Source: CAIRDP01 sp037138335 (GTDB lineage Bacteria; Bacteroidota; Bacteroidia; Bacteroidales; FEN-979). Taken from it: DNA of 64,000 nucleotides. The notes under the pieces were generated by a model. It searched no databases. It saw nothing but the letters and a program-made list of their open reading frames with translations, and was not told where the DNA came from. The stretch lies in NCBI GenBank assembly GCA_037138335.1, contig JBAXIO010000005.1:143029-207028 (forward strand). Reading direction: 5' to 3'. Positions 26,811 to 35,109 of the stretch are shown one piece after another. Positions within the stretch are counted from its first letter, which is position 1; each line of letters starts with the position of its first letter. A program made the translations under genes and the position numbers.

Positions 26811-28151
26811 ATGAAAATCCTGCTCATTAACACACCACGCTCCCCGGAGAACAGGATACTTGAGTTTGCACCTGAAGCGGCGAAGCCTTTTATTCACAAG
26901 AGACTGATCGGTCCGCCCCTGGGCCTGATGACTATAGCCGCTGCTGTAAAAGACCATGATGTGCTTTTATTTGACACCAAAGGGGAGTTTGACCTGTCGC
27001 CTGAACATCCATCTCTTGCGGCCCTTGTTAATAAGTTAGTTCTTGAATTCAGGCCGGATATTGTCGGGAGCACTGCAATTACTTCCGAACTGTACTATGC
27101 ATTTGAAATATTCGCTGAAGCAAAAAAAGCTAATTCCCGGATCATCTCCGTATTAGGCGGATTACATCCCACCCTTCTTCCGTACGATTGTTTTCATCCT
27201 TCGGTTGACGTGGTCTGCCCGGGGCAGAGCCCTCATGTTTTCAGGGATGTGGTTGATGCCCTGGAACGAAGGGACTCGCTGGAATCAGTACCCGGAATAT
27301 TATTGAACCAGGGATCAGGATTGAAACGCACGGCGGGCAAACCCAGGATATGGGATTCGGCTGATGCCGACTACCTTATGCCTGAGCGGGAGCCCCTTAA
27401 AAAATGGATCAGTACTTACAAAGTCGGCGTCAGCCCTGACCCGAGCACTTATGTGTATACCTCCCTCGGCTGCCCTTATAAATGCACTTTCTGTTCAATC
27501 TGGCCGCAGTTCAAGGGTAAGTACTACCAGCGGACCATCGATAGCCTGATCACCGAGCTTCACTCGATTCCCGATTACCCTGTGGTTCGGTTTGCCGATG
27601 CAAATACTGTTGTTGACCTGGGTTTTATGGAGGCCCTGTTCGACCGGATACTGGAAGAAGGGATCAGCAAGACATTCGTAATGGATATCAGGGCCGATGT
27701 GGCCGCCATGCACCCGGGGATCATCAGGAAGATGGCAAAGGGCGGGCTAAAAGTAGTGATCTGCGGATTTGAATCATACAGGGATGAGGAGCTGAAGAAA
27801 TACCGCAAGGATTCACCTGCCAGCGACATAGCCAAAGCGATTAAAGTTTTTCATGACAATGATATCATGATCAGGGGGAATTATGTAATCCCCAATGACT
27901 ATTCCGGGGATGATTTCAAGGCACTTGAAGACTATTCGGCAAGCAACCCGGTGGTTTATGCAGGCTATACCATCCTTACACCCATGCCGGGAACAGTGTT
28001 TTACAGCCAGGTTAAAAAGCAAATCACCGATCACGATTACCTGAAGTATAACTTCTTTAATTCAGTGATGAAGACCACCCTTCCGTATGAAAAATTTCAT
28101 GAAAGGGTAGGGAGCCTCTGGCTTATTAAAAAGGGGAAAGATGTGATATGA
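26811..28151 (+). CDS. B12-binding domain radical SAM protein
   Basis: A 446-aa protein. The N-terminal cobalamin-binding-like domain covers about residues 1-150 (K-I-L-L-I-N-T-P-R start, G-G-L-H-P-T at 116-121). The radical-SAM cluster motif is L-G-C-P-Y-K-C-T-F-C (Cys221, Cys225, Cys228). The rest follows the Elp3/MiaB-like TIM-barrel pattern with G-F-E-S. It is one of only two genes in the locus core on the plus strand and overlaps the next radical-SAM gene by four bases (ATGA), so they are translated together. Reaction unknown; methyl transfer or radical rearrangement is expected from the family. Confidence 0.87.
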   Translation: MKILLINTPRSPENRILEFAPEAAKPFIHKRLIGPPLGLMTIAAAVKDHDVLLFDTKGEFDLSPEHPSLAALVNKLVLEFRPDIVGSTAITSELYYAFEIFAEAKKANSRIISVLGGLHPTLLPYDCFHPSVDVVCPGQSPHVFRDVVDALERRDSLESVPGILLNQGSGLKRTAGKPRIWDSADADYLMPEREPLKKWISTYKVGVSPDPSTYVYTSLGCPYKCTFCSIWPQFKGKYYQRTIDSLITELHSIPDYPVVRFADANTVVDLGFMEALFDRILEEGISKTFVMDIRADVAAMHPGIIRKMAKGGLKVVICGFESYRDEELKKYRKDSPASDIAKAIKVFHDNDIMIRGNYVIPNDYSGDDFKALEDYSASNPVVYAGYTILTPMPGTVFYSQVKKQITDHDYLKYNFFNSVMKTTLPYEKFHERVGSLWLIKKGKDVI

Positions 28152-29572
28152 AGAAACTGCTCCTGGTAAATACAAACACTGAAAAATTCCCTTACCCCAT
28201 ACCTCCCCTGGGAATCTGTTTGATCGCATCGTTCCTGCAAGGCCGTTATGATGTAAGGATCTATAATGGCATGTTTGATGAAGGCCTCGGCCTGGAACCG
28301 GTCATCCGTAGTTATAATCCTGATTTTATCGGTTTCAGTATCCGTAATGTGGATGAGGTGGTACCTGAGAAAGCCAGGTTCTTCATCGAGGGAGTTTACA
28401 GGAGTTTCATAGGGCCTGCCCGAAAATATACCAATGTGCCGTTTATCCTCGGGGGAAGCGGGTACACGATTTTCCCGCAAGAGATTCTGGAATATACAGG
28501 TGCCGATTACGGCATAGCAGGAGAGGGGGAAGAAACGCTTCTTTCACTTCTCGGGGCAATTGAAAGAGGAGAAGATGCCGGGAACCTGCCCCATGTGTAT
28601 ACCCGCCAGGGCCATGGGCCGGGGATTGGGCGAGGTGTTAGTGATTACAGCCTGAGGCCATATTCCGCCATAGATATCAACCTTGATTTCACTCCCTATA
28701 CCGAAAGGGGTGTTTACAGCATTCAAACGAAGAAAGGCTGCGCACTTCAATGCATCTATTGCTCCTATCCTCTGATTGAAGGCAGGCAATACCGTTTGAG
28801 GACTCCTGTTTCCATAGCTGATGAGATTGAACAGGCATCTGCAAGGCTTGGCAGGAGCGTGACATTCGAATTTGTCGATTCAACCTTTAACGAACCGAAG
28901 GGACATGCCGAAGATATCTGCAGGGAACTCATCCGCAGGAAAATGAAAGTCAGGATGCGAACCATGGGAATAAACCCGCGGAATACCGGCAGGGAATTGT
29001 TCCACCTGATGAAAGAAGCAGGTTTTGCCCAGATCGATGTGACTCCCGATTCTGCTTCCCCTTTAATGATAAAGAATCTGAGAAAGGGGTTTACCATGGA
29101 TGATATCCAACGTACAGCCGGGCTTATCAGGGAGTTCGACCTCCCTTCCATGTGGTTTTTCCTGTTTGGCGGACCTGGTGAAAACCGGGGCACTTTTAAT
29201 GAGACCCTTGATTTTATTGGTAATTACATTAATCCCGACGACCTTGTGTATATGTCGGGCGGGCTAAGGATATACCCGGGAACGCCTTTATATAATATAG
29301 CATTGAAGGAAGGATATATTTCCACCTCCCTCAACCTCTTACAGCCTTCTGTCTTTTATTTTTCAAAGGGATCCCCCCGGGAAGAGCTGAAAGAATGGAT
29401 TCAACTTGCGTGCAGGGAGCGGATAAACTGCCTGCCGGGATACGAAACGACACCCCCGTCCGGTATGCTGGCTGAAGCTTCTGTTTTACGGCAAGCGCAA
29501 AGCCTTGATGAGCCCATGTTCCGCACGCTGTTAAGGCTGAGAAGGGAGTGGAAAGCGGCTGGGAAACTTTAA
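28148..29572 (+). CDS. B12-binding domain radical SAM protein
   Basis: A 474-aa protein. The cobalamin-binding domain occupies about residues 1-135 (I-L-G-G-S-G-Y-T-I-F-P at about 100-110, G-I-A-G-E-G-E-E-T). The cluster motif is K-K-G-C-A-L-Q-C-I-Y-C (Cys198, Cys202, Cys205), followed by S-Y-P-L-I-E-G. The last feature is shared with the radical-SAM half of the fusion protein at 53165-55498 (T-Y-P-L-I-E-G), which marks these as paralogs. It overlaps the preceding gene by four bases and ends convergently 30 bases before the acyltransferase gene, with no terminator visible between them. Likely acts on a carrier-bound intermediate of the pathway. Confidence 0.87.
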   Translation: MKKLLLVNTNTEKFPYPIPPLGICLIASFLQGRYDVRIYNGMFDEGLGLEPVIRSYNPDFIGFSIRNVDEVVPEKARFFIEGVYRSFIGPARKYTNVPFILGGSGYTIFPQEILEYTGADYGIAGEGEETLLSLLGAIERGEDAGNLPHVYTRQGHGPGIGRGVSDYSLRPYSAIDINLDFTPYTERGVYSIQTKKGCALQCIYCSYPLIEGRQYRLRTPVSIADEIEQASARLGRSVTFEFVDSTFNEPKGHAEDICRELIRRKMKVRMRTMGINPRNTGRELFHLMKEAGFAQIDVTPDSASPLMIKNLRKGFTMDDIQRTAGLIREFDLPSMWFFLFGGPGENRGTFNETLDFIGNYINPDDLVYMSGGLRIYPGTPLYNIALKEGYISTSLNLLQPSVFYFSKGSPREELKEWIQLACRERINCLPGYETTPPSGMLAEASVLRQAQSLDEPMFRTLLRLRREWKAAGKL

Positions 29573-29601
29573 TTTGATGTTTGAAAGAGCCTGATATCGC
29601 A

Positions 29602-30513
29602 TTAATGTGTATCGATAAGCGTATTCCAGTTTACGAACTTCCCGGCCCCGGGAATGAACTTCGAATTCTTCCGTAATGCTTGAGAGGGGCCGCATTCAGT
29701 AAATATCCTTACACCCGAATCGAACATCTTTAACTGGGTTGCAAGCCAGTTGAACGGGTGGCAGATATTCTTCACCACTTCTTCCCTTACCTTTCTTTCA
29801 TCAGTTATCATTTCATGGCTGAGGACTGAAATGACAGGAATTTCCGGGGCACTGACATCCGCAGTGGATACAGTTTCAGATAACAGCTTTGCAGCTTCTG
29901 CTAAAAGGTTGGTATGATAGGGGATGCTGACACCAAGGGAGCGAGCGTGCAAGGCTCCTTCCTCCCTGGCTTTAAGCAGAAATACGTTGATGTGAAAACT
30001 ATCGCCTGCAATTATGAATGAATGGTCGCTGTTGCAGTTTACAATTGCCAGGTTGAGATTGTAATGCAAAGCGATATTCCTGATGTCTTTTTCGTTAAGG
30101 CCGATAACGCCGCACATTCCGTAATGGTCGCCCGGCAGGGTGGACCTGATGGCTTCATAGGCCTTTTGTATAAAGAGAAGTCCGGTTTCGAATGAAATGG
30201 AGCCGGTTGAATAAAGAGAAGCATAGATCCCCATGCTGTAACCGGCTGTCATTACAGGTTTAATACCTGAATTTAAAAGGATCCCAGCACAGCTGCAACC
30301 ATAGATATATGAAATATACTGGTTCAGGAGTTCATTCTGCAGCAGGGGATTCGATTCAGGGTGAAATGCAAGCAGTTCACTGCCGGCGAGACCGGCCGCC
30401 TTTGAAAGATATTCCTGAAAGACCTCATGAAAAACGGGGACTGCACGTGAGGGATCATCCCTGTAATCACTTATAAATGCAGGAAAAACGAATGAAATTG
30501 TATTTTCAGCCAA
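29602..30513 (-). CDS. Malonyltransferase-type acyltransferase (FabD/PksC-like)
   Basis: A 303-aa protein of the FabD fold. The nucleophile elbow G-Y-S-M-G has Ser93; His200 in S-I-P-Y-H-T is the expected catalytic partner; F-T-E-C-G-P near the end is a family signature. The usual N-terminal F-P-G-Q-G-S is replaced by V-F-P-A-F-I-S. It starts with TTG at 30513, the only plausible start. It follows an ACP and a ketosynthase gene, so it may load malonyl onto that ACP, as the acyltransferase does in trans-acting polyketide side cassettes. The acyl specificity (malonyl or another acyl) cannot be read from the sequence. Confidence 0.8.
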   Translation of the reverse strand: MAENTISFVFPAFISDYRDDPSRAVPVFHEVFQEYLSKAAGLAGSELLAFHPESNPLLQNELLNQYISYIYGCSCAGILLNSGIKPVMTAGYSMGIYASLYSTGSISFETGLLFIQKAYEAIRSTLPGDHYGMCGVIGLNEKDIRNIALHYNLNLAIVNCNSDHSFIIAGDSFHINVFLLKAREEGALHARSLGVSIPYHTNLLAEAAKLLSETVSTADVSAPEIPVISVLSHEMITDERKVREEVVKNICHPFNWLATQLKMFDSGVRIFTECGPSQALRKNSKFIPGAGKFVNWNTLIDTH

Positions 30514-30521
30514 ATACGGAA

Positions 30522-30830
30522 TTATTTTTCCAGTTCCAGCAGACGGTTTTCGTGTTCAATGATCAGCATCTGCATTTCAATAAGCTGTCCTATGGTCTCA
30601 ACCGGATGTTTAACGGCATATTTGCCAATGGTTTTCAGCTCTATGTCAAGATTGTATTTCTTTTTAAAGATCTCTATAAGTTCGAGGAACATCAGTGAGT
30701 CTCCGTCAAGATCCTTGATAATGCTTGTATTATCGTTGATCTGTGATTTGTCGGCTTCACATTCTTCAGCAAAGAACGCTAAAACAATTTCCCTGACTTC
30801 AGTACGTGTGTTCTCTGTGATTTTTGCCAT
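30522..30830 (-). CDS. Acyl carrier protein (side-cassette type)
   Basis: A 102-aa protein with the phosphopantetheine site D-G-D-S-L-M-F-L-E (Ser45) and an extended C-terminal helix (L-I-E-M-Q-M-L-I-I-E-H-E-N). It differs clearly from the APE-type ACPs at 10267 and 45263, which have D-S-V/I-D-A-L-E. It sits between an acyltransferase (downstream) and a ketosynthase (upstream). Its own -7 promoter box overlaps the end of the ketosynthase gene. Likely the carrier for the acyltransferase of the same cassette. Confidence 0.88.
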   Translation of the reverse strand: MAKITENTRTEVREIVLAFFAEECEADKSQINDNTSIIKDLDGDSLMFLELIEIFKKKYNLDIELKTIGKYAVKHPVETIGQLIEMQMLIIEHENRLLELEK

Positions 30831-30849
30831 CCTGAGTATTTTTTTTTTG

Positions 30850-30857
30850 CAAAAATA
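30850..30857 (-). promoter_or_regulatory. Possible internal -7 box for the ACP gene
   Basis: The minus strand reads TATTTTTG in the 27-base gap between ketosynthase and ACP, 19 bases upstream of the ACP start. It could allow extra ACP expression. No -33 TTG at the normal distance. Confidence 0.4.
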
Positions 30858-32081
30858 TTAATTTCCGGGATATTTCCTAAACACCAGGGTGGCATTATGT
30901 CCCCCGAAGCCGAATGAATTTGAAAGTGCAACCTCTATAGTTTTGTTTCTGCTTACGTTTGGGACATAGTCCAGGTCAAGTTCGGGGTCAGGGTCGGAAT
31001 AGTTTATGGTAGGGGTCAGGGTATTATTTTTCAGACTGAGGATGGTGATGATCCCTTCAATTGCCCCGGCAGCTCCAATGGTGTGCCCGATCATCGATTT
31101 GGATGATGAAACCGGGATCAGGTATGCCTGTTCGCCGAAGACCCTTTTAATGGCCATGGTTTCATAACGGTCATTAAGTTCGGTGGATGTGCCATGGGCG
31201 TTGATGTATCCCACTTCGCTTTTAGCTATGCCGGCGCTTTCTATTGCTTTTTCAATAGTGGCCGCCATTCCGATGCCGTCTTTCATCGGGGCCATGATGT
31301 TATATCCTTCGCTGGTAAGCGCGTAGCCGGCCAGTTCGCAATGAACAAGGGCATTCCGTTTCATGGCATGTTCTTCAGATTCGAGAATGAGCACACCTGC
31401 ACCCTCACCGATCACAAACCCGTCCCTTGAGGCTGTAAACGGCCGGCTTGCGGCTTCAGGGGGATCATTTGCCACCGACAAGGCGTATAATGCATTAAAA
31501 CCGTTTATTTCCTCGGGGTTGATGATGGAATCGGCTCCCCCGGCGATTACGATATCCACCATGTTGTTTTTAATCATCTGCATCCCCGTGGCAATGGCAT
31601 AGGCTGATGAAGCACAAGCAGTATTGATGGCAAAATTGGGGCCGAGCAGCTGGTATTCAAGCGATATCCAGGCAGGCATGGAATTTGTCATGCTTTTAAA
31701 GACCGTATTTTGAGGCGAGGTGTCTTTTTCCACGCTGGAATTCCCGGTGTTAACAACACCCATGATCACAGCACAACGGGATTTATCTTCTTTCTCAAAG
31801 TCAAGGCCTGAAAGCGCCACTGCCTGTTTTGCTGCAACCACGCACATCCTGGTAACCCTGGTCATCTGGCCGGCTGCACGTTTTCTTATGAGGGTCCTTG
31901 AAAATTCATCAAAATCCTGCGGAACCTCGGCAGCAATTCGTGTGGCACATGAAGAGGCATCAAAAAGCGAGATCTTTTTCACCCCGCTTTTACCTTCTGC
32001 AAGGTTCTTCCAGAAGGTTTCTAAATCATAACCCAGGGATGAAACGATTCCCATCCCGGTGATAACAACTTTTCCAACCAT
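30858..32081 (-). CDS. Beta-ketoacyl-ACP synthase (FabF-type)
   Basis: A 407-aa ketosynthase with all three catalytic residues: Cys156 in N-T-A-C-A-S-S, His in N-A-H-G-T-S-T, and His in M-I-G-H-T-I-G-A-A-G. These enzymes catalyse decarboxylative chain extension of ACP-bound acyl chains. Together with the downstream ACP and acyltransferase it forms a compact unit, and it is separated by a heme-protein gene from the radical-SAM/dehydrogenase fusion. Because the cysteine is intact it is not the decarboxylase-type ketosynthase of classic HMG-synthase cassettes. Confidence 0.92.
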   Translation of the reverse strand: MVGKVVITGMGIVSSLGYDLETFWKNLAEGKSGVKKISLFDASSCATRIAAEVPQDFDEFSRTLIRKRAAGQMTRVTRMCVVAAKQAVALSGLDFEKEDKSRCAVIMGVVNTGNSSVEKDTSPQNTVFKSMTNSMPAWISLEYQLLGPNFAINTACASSAYAIATGMQMIKNNMVDIVIAGGADSIINPEEINGFNALYALSVANDPPEAASRPFTASRDGFVIGEGAGVLILESEEHAMKRNALVHCELAGYALTSEGYNIMAPMKDGIGMAATIEKAIESAGIAKSEVGYINAHGTSTELNDRYETMAIKRVFGEQAYLIPVSSSKSMIGHTIGAAGAIEGIITILSLKNNTLTPTINYSDPDPELDLDYVPNVSRNKTIEVALSNSFGFGGHNATLVFRKYPGN

Positions 32082-32090
32082 TCCCAGTAT

Positions 32091-32486
32091 TTATTTATTT
32101 AGTGCCTTCGCCCAGTTTTTGATCAGGTCGACTTCAGCCTGGGTGGGGATATTATCGGGGTTGTTTTTACGCCATTTTCCCGGGGGCATTGCACCTTTTG
32201 ACAATTCTTTGCTTATGTCAGCAGCCTTGCCCGCCTGCTTTTTAGCATCATTTGTATTCCATTTGCTAAAGTTAACATGTGACTTGGCCATGCCGTTTCC
32301 GTCCTCACCATGACAATCGAGGCATGCTTTCTGGATGACTTTGGCAACCGAATCGGGAAGTTCGGGATTCCCTTCCAGGTATTTGCCGGAACCCGATGCG
32401 TTTACAGGCCTGAAGGCCAATGCAAGAAAAAAGACTACAGTTAATGATATTCCTAAAAATCCAATTGTTCTTTTCATAATTTTCAT
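32091..32486 (-). CDS. Secreted heme-binding (cytochrome c-like) protein
   Basis: A 131-aa protein with a signal peptide or membrane anchor at the N-terminus (about residues 7-30). One covalent heme motif is present, C-L-D-C-H (Cys55, Cys58, His59), and A-M-P-P-G near residue 105 offers a possible axial Met. This is the Haem_bd type. The gene lies ten bases before the ketosynthase gene, in the same direction, inside a polyketide locus where a periplasmic electron carrier is unexpected. Either the ATG at 32486 or the one at 32477 may start it. It could donate or accept electrons for an exported oxidation step, but this is inference. Confidence 0.78.
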   Translation of the reverse strand: MKIMKRTIGFLGISLTVVFFLALAFRPVNASGSGKYLEGNPELPDSVAKVIQKACLDCHGEDGNGMAKSHVNFSKWNTNDAKKQAGKAADISKELSKGAMPPGKWRKNNPDNIPTQAEVDLIKNWAKALNK

Positions 32487-32500
32487 TGTATTGCTACAAA

Positions 32501-32508
32501 CAAAAATA
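32501..32508 (-). promoter_or_regulatory. Possible -7 box for the heme-protein gene
   Basis: The minus strand reads TATTTTTG in the gap after the fusion gene, 14 bases upstream of the ATG at 32486. No -33 element at the usual spacing. Confidence 0.4.
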
Positions 32509-32515
32509 CAGAGAA

Positions 32516-35092
32516 TTATTCAAAAGGACCTTGTTCTGTCCCGAAATATTCTTTTAATGCCTCATTGAGTTCTTCTATTGTAAGGCCTGAATGTGTAATA
32601 AACCTCCTGGCTGCATTTTTATAGGTGAACTCCAGGTGGTTCCTGATTTCTTCGAGTTCCTCAGGACTGGAAGTTGCAGGTTTGATACTGGTTTCATCCC
32701 CGGTATAATCATAAAAGCCCTGTCCCGATTTTCTTCCCAGATGCCCATCGGAAGCCAGCTCCTTAAGTTTGCCGATAAGCTGGGAATAGTAGTCTGTATT
32801 AGGGTAACAGGCTGTATAATTCATTATGCTTACAAGCATGGTGTCAAGGCCTACATGGTCGAAAAATTCGAAGATGCCTGCAGGGAAAAGTTTTCCTTTC
32901 ACAGCCTGGTCGATATCGGCATAAGTGGCTTTCCCCATGCTGACTATACGGTAGGCTTCATTCTGAACATCGAGGAAAATGCGGTTAAGTATAAATCCTT
33001 CCTCTTCTTCTAGGATGACCGACCTGCGTTTGACGGTATCAAGAAAAGCAGTAAGCCTGCCTACTGTATCCGCAGAAGTGCGAGGCCCTTTCACAATTTC
33101 AACCATATTGACAAGGTTCACCGGGTAAAAGAAATGAAGTCCGGCAAAGTTCTTCTCTCTGGCTGCCGAAGGGCAAAGAACTGAAGGATCGATAGAGGAA
33201 GAGTTGGAAACAAGTACTGCATTGGCTTGCAAAATTGAGTCGGCCCCGATCAGAACCCGTTTCTTGAGTTCTGTTTCTTCCGGCACTGCTTCAATCACAA
33301 GCGAACAATCTGCCAGGACAATCAAGTCCTTTGAGACCCTTGAGTTTTTAATCCGGTCAGACTTCTCTTCGGGGATCATCCCGTTTTCACTGAGTCTCCT
33401 GATCTTCTTTTCGAGGTTCCTGTTGATTTTCGTCAGATCGGCCTCTGGACTTACCAGCCAGCGGATATCAATGCCGCATTCGATTAAATAATGGGCCAGG
33501 TTTGTCCCCATTTTTCCTTCCCCGATAATTCCAACCGTTTCAGCTTCCTTACCCTGCTGTTCCCATTTACCCGTATCCTGTGACATCACGAGCTTGCGGT
33601 ATTCATCCATCCTGAGGTAGTGCCGGCGAACATGCCTGTTGTAACCCAGCATGGAAAGAAGGAACCCCAGCCCCTTGTCAATTGCGATCTGTTTCGACCT
33701 GATAAGGTTGAATATAAAACCGAATAAAGCCCTGCGGTCCTTGTCGGAAGTAAGGATAAACTCCTTAAAGGTTATCCATGAGAGACGGGCTTTCAGCCAT
33801 ACCGGGATATCTCCGCCGGGCCGGGTAAACGCTCCGTTGCTGAACAGGGCTTCCGCTTTCTGCCTGATAACAGGGAAGGAATAGAGCCTGGTAATGGTTT
33901 CCATGTATTTGTCGAAGATCTCTATCTGCGACATATTCACGTACTGAATGGTAGGGAAGTGCCCTACCCCCATTTCCGGATCGCAGTTCATAAGCCTTCC
34001 TTCGGCTTTCAGTTTATTATAGGTTTCGGTGCCGGGAGGGGCGTTAAGGAGGTGAAGGTTTACATTCGGAAGATTATGTTCCAGGGTAAAGTTGAATATC
34101 CGCTCGAACTCATCCGCAGTATCATGATCAAAACCAACTACAAAGCTTGCATTGATGTGGATTCCTGCAGCATGTATCTTTTGAATCGCTTCCCTGTATA
34201 TTGACCCCCCGCGGTTGTGGTGTTTCCGGGTCTCATCCAGGCTGCCGGGATTAAGGGATTCAAACCCGACAAGGATATTGAAACAGCCTGCATCGGCCAT
34301 AAGCATGAGAAGTTCATCATCGGTGGCAACATCCAGGCTGCACATGCAACCCCATGAAATGTTCAGGGGTTTGATGGCTTTCATCAGTTCTTTTGCATAA
34401 CGTTTGTTGATGGTCAGGTTGTCATCAACAAAAAAGAAATACTTTGAAGGGGCCGCCTTGATCTCTTCAACGACGTTATCGATCTCCCGGTAACGCATTT
34501 TACGGCCGAAGATCTTTGAAACAAGGCAGAAATCGCAGTTAAAAGGGCAACCCCGGGATACCTGGACTGCCACCTGGAAGATCTTCTTCATATCCACAAG
34601 GTCCCAGCGCGGCGGCTTCTGGCGGCGGTATTCGGTCAATGTTGAAGATTCGTAAACCTGTTTGAGATCTCCTTTCTCAAAGTCGGCAAGACATTTTTCC
34701 CACTTCCCTTCTGCCTCTCCAACCACAACGGCATCACCGTGCTTCAGGGCCTCATCGACCATAAACGATGCATAAGGCCCACCGTAGATAACCTTTGCTC
34801 CAAGGGAACGGTAATAGTCGCCGAGCTCAAAAGCCCTCACGGCAGTGGCTGCAAGGGTTGTAATGCCAACGATGTCGGGCCTTACACCTTGTGGGATTTT
34901 CCCGATCTCTTCATCATAAATTGATATATGGTAATTAGCGGGGGTAAGAGATGCAATAGTCGGCAGGGCCAGGGGAATCATCAGGCGCTTTTTACCGAAC
35001 ATCTTTGCCATTTCGGAATGGGCAGGATAGTTGATGTACTTCTGCCTCGGGCTTAATAAGAATAGATGATATCTCGCTTTCTTTTCGAACAT
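32516..35092 (-). CDS. B12-binding radical SAM protein fused to 3-hydroxyacyl-CoA dehydrogenase
   Basis: An 858-aa protein in one uninterrupted frame. Residues about 35-150 form the cobalamin-binding-like domain (V-I-Y-G-G-P-Y-A). Residues about 170-400 are radical SAM with C-P-F-N-C-D-F-C (Cys182, Cys186, Cys189). Residues about 515-810 are a complete 3-hydroxyacyl-CoA dehydrogenase: NAD motif G-I-I-G-E-G-K-M-G, S-N-S-S-S, catalytic His653 in G-L-H-F-F-Y-P-V-N, Glu665, and Asn703 in G-F-I-L-N-R. All dehydrogenase key residues look intact. The combination suggests that a radical step and an oxidation or reduction at the beta-position act on the same acyl chain. The two enoyl-CoA hydratase genes upstream support a beta-oxidation-like sequence of steps. 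I know of no named family with this architecture. Confidence 0.88.
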   Translation of the reverse strand: MFEKKARYHLFLLSPRQKYINYPAHSEMAKMFGKKRLMIPLALPTIASLTPANYHISIYDEEIGKIPQGVRPDIVGITTLAATAVRAFELGDYYRSLGAKVIYGGPYASFMVDEALKHGDAVVVGEAEGKWEKCLADFEKGDLKQVYESSTLTEYRRQKPPRWDLVDMKKIFQVAVQVSRGCPFNCDFCLVSKIFGRKMRYREIDNVVEEIKAAPSKYFFFVDDNLTINKRYAKELMKAIKPLNISWGCMCSLDVATDDELLMLMADAGCFNILVGFESLNPGSLDETRKHHNRGGSIYREAIQKIHAAGIHINASFVVGFDHDTADEFERIFNFTLEHNLPNVNLHLLNAPPGTETYNKLKAEGRLMNCDPEMGVGHFPTIQYVNMSQIEIFDKYMETITRLYSFPVIRQKAEALFSNGAFTRPGGDIPVWLKARLSWITFKEFILTSDKDRRALFGFIFNLIRSKQIAIDKGLGFLLSMLGYNRHVRRHYLRMDEYRKLVMSQDTGKWEQQGKEAETVGIIGEGKMGTNLAHYLIECGIDIRWLVSPEADLTKINRNLEKKIRRLSENGMIPEEKSDRIKNSRVSKDLIVLADCSLVIEAVPEETELKKRVLIGADSILQANAVLVSNSSSIDPSVLCPSAAREKNFAGLHFFYPVNLVNMVEIVKGPRTSADTVGRLTAFLDTVKRRSVILEEEEGFILNRIFLDVQNEAYRIVSMGKATYADIDQAVKGKLFPAGIFEFFDHVGLDTMLVSIMNYTACYPNTDYYSQLIGKLKELASDGHLGRKSGQGFYDYTGDETSIKPATSSPEELEEIRNHLEFTYKNAARRFITHSGLTIEELNEALKEYFGTEQGPFE

Positions 35093-35109
35093 GATGTTTG
35101 ATAGGTAAA

